Shown here piece by piece: positions 7,650-11,046 of a stretch of 11,046 nt of DNA (its first letter is position 1; every line of letters begins with the position of its first letter). The stretch lies in contig JBKJUK010000289.1 of assembly GCA_046590705.1 (NCBI GenBank), positions 1-11,046 of the forward strand, read 5' to 3'. The notes under the pieces were generated by a model. That model was not told where the DNA came from. It saw only the letters and a list, made by a program, of their open reading frames with translations, and did no database searches. Made by a program: the position numbers and the translations under genes. The DNA comes from JBKJUK01 sp046590705 (GTDB lineage Bacteria; Acidobacteriota; Thermoanaerobaculia; Gp7-AA8).

Positions 7650-7777
7650 GGAGGGGCGAGGGAGCTTGCAATCAACGTACGATTGAGATTGTAGTCTAAC
7701 CATCCGCGCAGTAACCGCATCATTCGCATCGCCAGAGGTCCCTCGCTTTCCCGCCCGACCACCCGCTCGGGATGACA
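7621..7777. repeat. 157-bp element with 13-bp terminal inverted repeats
   Basis: TGTCATCCCGAGC (7621-7633) is matched by its exact reverse complement at 7765-7777. Similarity continues inward with gaps: a GGGCGGG block (7640-7646 left, mirrored around 7751-7757 right) and a CGAGGGA block on both sides, so the arms form an imperfect palindrome around a centre that itself contains CAATC...GATTG. There is no transposase or reading frame inside. It looks like a MITE or REP-type dispersed element. Its left end covers the 3' end of the carbamoyltransferase and supplies the TAG stop. In RNA it would fold into a long hairpin that could protect or end the transcript. No target-site duplication is obvious. 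Confidence 0.7.
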
Positions 7778-7785
7778 CCGCGAGA

Positions 7786-7806
7786 CGCTTTCTCTTTCAG
7801 GAAGCG
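7786..7806. repeat. Small hairpin downstream of the element
   Basis: CGCTTTCT and AGGAAGCG can pair over 8 positions (one G-U) around a 5-nt loop. No T-run follows on either strand, so it is at most a weak terminator for the carbamoyltransferase transcript. The remaining bases from about 7807 to 7920 show no gene or strong motif. Confidence 0.3.
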
Positions 7807-7920
7807 CGTTCACTGCCTGCTAATTGGCACAGGGCGGCGATCTAGCGCAGGACCGCGCTATGAATTGTCCGCGTGATATTTCGCATGATTCCTGCGGAAT
7901 GACGTCGGGTCTGGAAGGTC

Positions 7921-7949
7921 GTAGGGACGCGCTTGCTGCGCGTCCCTAC
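7921..7949. repeat. Perfect 11-bp-stem palindrome
   Basis: GTAGGGACGCG, a 7-nt loop and CGCGTCCCTAC form a perfect GC-rich hairpin, 12 bp past the stop of the family 2 glycosyltransferase operon and on the far side of the carbamoyltransferase. Its place between convergent genes fits a bidirectional transcript-end structure, but no T-tract follows on either strand. The sequence style is that of a dispersed REP-like palindrome. Confidence 0.7.
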
Positions 7950-7961
7950 AGCATCACCAGA

Positions 7962-8771
7962 TCAGCGATCCGTCATCCGTCGCAGATCGTGCTCGAGAAG
8001 TTCAAGCGACAGAATGGCCTCAGCAACCATCCGTTGCATGGCGTAGTAGACGCCGGCACGTCCATCGAGAATGGCACCCTTGAAAAATAACGCATAGATG
8101 AATGCAGCGAACGGGGCGAGCACCCGTGTCATACGCAGGCGGTCCTGCATTCTGAGATCCGCGTTGCGCGAGGTGAGCAACTTCTCCGCTTCGAGCCGCA
8201 TGTAGTTCTGCTGATTTCGGATCCAACGCGCAACGCTCTTCCGGTCGTCGTGCTCAATGGCCTGGGACAACAGGACCATGCGGTCGTTCGTTTCCCACCG
8301 CTGAGTGTGACCGTCCTGGATGAATGCGCCACTTCCGTTGCGCATGAGCAGGTTGACTGGCGGATACAGCGCCCCACGCAGCGGACGACCGTAGATCATG
8401 TATCGCACCGGAGCCCGATAACAGACGTCGCGAATGGCCGGGTCCAGTAGAGAAAGTTCTCTTGATACATCTTCGGTGAGGTGATGATCGGCGTCGAGCG
8501 GCATGATCCAGGGCGTCGTGACTCCGGTCTGAGAGATGGCGAAATTCCATTGCTGGGAGTGCGAGTCGAAGGTGCGAACAAAGAAGGCCACATTGCTGAA
8601 GCTCTCTGCGATTTCTCGCGTTCCATCGAGGCTGCCGCTGTCCACGACGATCACGCGACCCGCCCACTGCAGCGCGCTCAGGGTTCTACCGATATTCGGT
8701 TCTTCGTCGAAGGTGAGAATGACCGGCGTAATCTGCTCGAGCATGATCGCCTGACTGCTCAACGCATTCAT
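7962..8771 (-). CDS. Family 2 glycosyltransferase, WaaE/KdtX-like
   Basis: A 269-residue GT-A fold glycosyltransferase of family 2, acting at the cytoplasmic membrane face. The nucleotide-binding half has VILTFDEEPNIGRTL (17-31), VVDSGSLDGT (42-51) and the metal/donor motif DAD (93-95, PLDADHH). RGALYPPVNLLMRNG (132-146) and DGHTQRW follow at the acceptor side. The C-terminal helix FFKGAILDGRAGVYYAMQRM (229-248) matches the K-G-x-x-DG-x-x-G ending of WaaE-type enzymes, which decorate lipopolysaccharide core or build exopolysaccharide units. The ATG at 8771 overlaps the upstream TGA by four bases (ATGA), showing translational coupling; an internal Met at 11 is the only close rival start. Last gene of the minus-strand operon. 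Donor sugar unknown. Confidence 0.9.
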   Translation of the reverse strand: MNALSSQAIMLEQITPVILTFDEEPNIGRTLSALQWAGRVIVVDSGSLDGTREIAESFSNVAFFVRTFDSHSQQWNFAISQTGVTTPWIMPLDADHHLTEDVSRELSLLDPAIRDVCYRAPVRYMIYGRPLRGALYPPVNLLMRNGSGAFIQDGHTQRWETNDRMVLLSQAIEHDDRKSVARWIRNQQNYMRLEAEKLLTSRNADLRMQDRLRMTRVLAPFAAFIYALFFKGAILDGRAGVYYAMQRMVAEAILSLELLEHDLRRMTDR

Positions 8772-9931
8772 GAGTGTGGGTGACTGCCGATGATCTTTCG
8801 ATATTCCGCTTCCATCTGTGATGCGACCGCGCTCCAGCTGAAGTTCGCGGCAGCCCTCAGGCCATGTTCTCTGAATTGCTGGAGTCTCTCCCGGTCTGCG
8901 AGAAGATTCGCAATCGCCGGCCCTGCAACTGACGGATTTTCATCGATCACGAGTCCGGCCTCGTATTCTCGAACGATTTCGACGGCGCCGACCGCGCTGG
9001 TGAGTGCGACAGGGCAGCCAGCGGCCATCGCTTCGAGCACCACGTTGCCGAAGTTCTCCGATCGAGAGGGGAGGACCAGTAGCAGTGCGCTGCGCATCAA
9101 CGCATCTCGTGCGGCCGGGTGGACTGAGCCGGTGAAGATCAGGCGGTGCGTCACTCCGGTTTCGCTGGCGATCATGTCGATCTGCTCACGGTAGGATTCC
9201 TCGTCGTTCCCCGCAAGTATGAGTCGGATCTCCTCAGGCAGCGCGGTCAGCATCCGGATCAGGCGATCGATGCCTTTCTTCCAGTTGAGACGCCCGACGA
9301 AGAGAATATAAGGACCGCTCTGGGTGACGCGATCCGACTCCGATTCCGCTTTGACCAGGTCGACTCCATTTGGGATCACGAATGATCGACGGCCACCCAG
9401 ATTCATCCTCATGGCATCTTCGCGTTCGATTTCCGAGGTGAAGTGCATCGCGCTGGCCTCATTCACTGTGCGGCGCTCGAACAGTCGTATCCAGGTCTGC
9501 TTGAGCAGGCTGCTCTTCATTGCCACAAGCTCCGGCACGAGCATTCCGCGAGGGGACAGGACGTATGGGACGGCCTGACGGGATGCTGTGCGCGCAGCGA
9601 CCAGTGTCGGCCAGAGAAATGTCGAGTGTAGATGAATCAGATCGTATGAACGCGTCGACTGTTCAAGTTTACGCGCCAGCGCTGGCGCGTAATAGAGACG
9701 GCGAAGCCTGGCGGTGCGAAAGTAGTGAACGCCCACGCCATCGAGTTCCACACGTCGATCGAGTGGAACGTCAGAGTCGCTGTGGCCATCCGCACTAGTG
9801 GTGAACACGTCGACGCTATTTCCGTGAGCGGCGAGAGCGCGACAGAGAGCATGCACGGAGTAGATCGGTCCTCCGTAGCGTCGGGCTGGGAGATACGTTG
9901 GAACAACATGCAGGAGTTTGAGCGCGCGCAC
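8768..9931 (-). CDS. Family 4 glycosyltransferase
   Basis: A 387-residue GT-B fold retaining glycosyltransferase. The N-terminal acceptor domain opens with LLHVVPTYLPARRYGGPIYS (6-25), whose YGGPI loop is common in this group, and has SPRGML (126-131). The donor domain follows IPNGVD (186-191) with FVGRLNWKKGID (211-222), FTGSV (266-270) and the E-x7-E signature SENFGNVVLE (Glu292, Glu300), then AAGCPV. The start is GTG at 9931, preceded by a modest AGGCGA motif; no ATG is available nearby. It lies 21 bp after the polymerase stop and overlaps the next gene by four bases, so the three are one operon. It belongs to a different subgroup from the WcaI-like enzyme at 4548-5771, so the two probably add different sugars. 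Confidence 0.92.
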   Translation of the reverse strand: MRALKLLHVVPTYLPARRYGGPIYSVHALCRALAAHGNSVDVFTTSADGHSDSDVPLDRRVELDGVGVHYFRTARLRRLYYAPALARKLEQSTRSYDLIHLHSTFLWPTLVAARTASRQAVPYVLSPRGMLVPELVAMKSSLLKQTWIRLFERRTVNEASAMHFTSEIEREDAMRMNLGGRRSFVIPNGVDLVKAESESDRVTQSGPYILFVGRLNWKKGIDRLIRMLTALPEEIRLILAGNDEESYREQIDMIASETGVTHRLIFTGSVHPAARDALMRSALLLVLPSRSENFGNVVLEAMAAGCPVALTSAVGAVEIVREYEAGLVIDENPSVAGPAIANLLADRERLQQFREHGLRAAANFSWSAVASQMEAEYRKIIGSHPHS

Positions 9932-9952
9932 GATTCGCCTGGCGTCGTCTGA

Positions 9953-11046
9953 TCAGGCCGTTGAGGGCCGAGGAACCTGAATAGGTTGCGATACGGTTTT
10001 CGGCTGCGGCGCGCTGATGCCCTGAAGACGGGTGGTGGCGAACAGGCACCCAGCCAGAAAGGCGGTCATCAAAGCAAGAACGGCGTCGCTGTACGGCTGT
10101 GCTGAGGCGAGAAAGGAGAACGCATTCGCAACGACCATGGAAAAGAGCGCAACGCGTACGAGGTAAAGTGCTCCGAACTGATCACGCTGGAAACTGAGAA
10201 CGAACAGACTTCGCATTATCAACAGGACGAGGACGATCGCTCCGAGCAGTCCGGGGAGTCCCAGTTCGACGGCCAGTTTGCTTGCCCCACCCTCCTGCCA
10301 CCCGAGCGCCTGCTCCGGAGGAAGCAGGTGCTGGACTCCCTGAGTCGCCGCGCCGAGGCCAGCCCCCATCACACCATTTTGTTGGAAGGTCCCAATGAGC
10401 CCGCCTTCGAGTCTGGCAAAGACCTCCGTTCTGCTCGTCGCGCTTCCCTGAACGTACGAACGCGATTGAACGGAACCACTGGAGAGCTGACTGAAGATTA
10501 CCCATACGATTCCTGCGACAGCCATCAGCGAGATCACGTGCATGACGTGCATCGATTTCAGGTACCGCCAGAGGAAGACGGCCGCGAAAATTACCAGCAT
10601 GTAGATCGCTTTACGTCGACCGCTCAACATCACATTCATGAACCCCCACGCGGCCACTGTCATCCAAAGCCACCCTTGTGGGAAGCCGCGACGGATGATG
10701 AAAATCAGAGCGATCATGCAAAGTGTCGCTGCGTGCCATCCCATGATGTCGGGTGATCTGTAGAAGCCGGAAAGAATGCGTACCTGAATCCCAGGGAGAT
10801 GGCGAATCCAGTCCTGGCCGAGGGCAACTGTACCGAGAGTGCGCCATCCCGCGCGAAAGTACTCGAGGGGAACGCCGACGAGCGCGATTGAAGTGACAAT
10901 TGCATAGAAGCGCAAGAAGCGGTAAAGCTGCTCTTCCTGCTGGAGAAACGTGTAGCCAAAAATAATGGCGGGGACCGGAAGGCAGTAAACGAACATACCG
11001 AGCGCCGGCGCTTTCCAGTTGTCCAACCCGAACGTCATCAGACCGG
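9953..11046 (-). CDS. Wzy-like O-antigen polymerase (5' end missing)
   Basis: At least 361 residues of a polytopic inner-membrane protein. The frame stays open through the window edge, with two more in-frame codons (Gly, Leu) before the Met at 11038, so the true start lies outside. About nine hydrophobic segments are visible. Family-type motifs, counted from that Met: RILSGFYRSPDIMGWHAA (88-105), LSGRRKAIYML (138-148), a periplasmic-type loop with TSRTEVFARLEGG (201-213) and NGVMGAGLGAATQGV (221-235), then GGASKLAVELGLPG (250-263). This order mirrors the P-N-x-x-G / S-R-x-A / HNxYL-x-x-E-x-G-x-x-G order of Wzy and ligase proteins, though the usual His-Asn is replaced. It heads the visible part of the minus-strand operon. 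Inferred role: polymerisation of the lipid-linked repeat unit. The Pro-rich tail (345-361) is cytoplasmic or disordered. Confidence 0.8.
   Translation of the reverse strand, partial: GLMTFGLDNWKAPALGMFVYCLPVPAIIFGYTFLQQEEQLYRFLRFYAIVTSIALVGVPLEYFRAGWRTLGTVALGQDWIRHLPGIQVRILSGFYRSPDIMGWHAATLCMIALIFIIRRGFPQGWLWMTVAAWGFMNVMLSGRRKAIYMLVIFAAVFLWRYLKSMHVMHVISLMAVAGIVWVIFSQLSSGSVQSRSYVQGSATSRTEVFARLEGGLIGTFQQNGVMGAGLGAATQGVQHLLPPEQALGWQEGGASKLAVELGLPGLLGAIVLVLLIMRSLFVLSFQRDQFGALYLVRVALFSMVVANAFSFLASAQPYSDAVLALMTAFLAGCLFATTRLQGISAPQPKTVSQPIQVPRPSTA

Noticed and set aside
7650..7961. The gap as a possible insertion sequence with transposase
   Set aside because: No reading frame of transposase type on either strand; only short inverted-repeat structures are present.
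7824..8090. An 88-codon plus-strand open frame in and beyond the repeat-bearing gap
   Set aside because: It crosses the palindrome and runs into the 3' end of the GT2 gene in antisense; no ribosome binding site or recognisable domain.

Overview
This window is a surface-polysaccharide (exopolysaccharide, capsule or O-antigen type) biosynthesis locus from a Gram-negative bacterium. Evidence for the Gram-negative envelope is a signal-peptide-bearing beta-barrel-like outer-membrane protein together with O-antigen ligase/polymerase-type membrane proteins. The coding DNA is moderately GC-rich, and GTG and TTG starts occur beside ATG. The dispersed-repeat style of one intergenic region (13-bp ends of the TGTCATCCCGAGC type, and a GTAGGGACGCG palindrome) resembles that of phyla such as Acidobacteriota or Gemmatimonadota. 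That resemblance is from memory and the phylum is not established.

Layout, left to right. (1) A beta-barrel outer-membrane protein gene (minus) diverges across about 125 bp from an O-antigen ligase-family gene (plus). (2) The ligase converges on a two-gene minus-strand unit: a WcaI/WbuB-like family 4 glycosyltransferase followed by an unrecognised secreted, helical-repeat protein whose start overlaps the glycosyltransferase stop. (3) That unit diverges, across 99 bp holding two back-to-back candidate promoters, from a NodU/CmcH/TobZ-type carbamoyltransferase (plus). (4) A 312-bp gap contains no gene. It holds a 157-bp element bounded by 13-bp inverted repeats, a small hairpin and a perfect 11-bp-stem palindrome. 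(5) A minus-strand operon runs in from the right edge: an incomplete Wzy-like polymerase, a second family 4 glycosyltransferase, and a WaaE-like family 2 glycosyltransferase.

How the genes may work together (inference): the glycosyltransferases build a repeat unit on a lipid carrier in the cytoplasm, and the carbamoyltransferase adds a carbamoyl group to one sugar. One Wzy-like protein polymerises the units. The ligase-family protein performs a second polymerisation or transfer step. The secreted helical protein and the beta-barrel act in the periplasm and outer membrane. The initiating phosphosugar transferase, flippase, chain-length regulator and export lipoprotein are not in the window, so the locus extends beyond it.

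The most notable points are the inverted-repeat element that overlaps the 3' end of the carbamoyltransferase gene and encodes its last residues and stop codon, the translationally coupled protein of unknown family, and the presence of two different Wzy-like proteins in one locus. I found no tRNA, rRNA, CRISPR array, transposase or phage gene.
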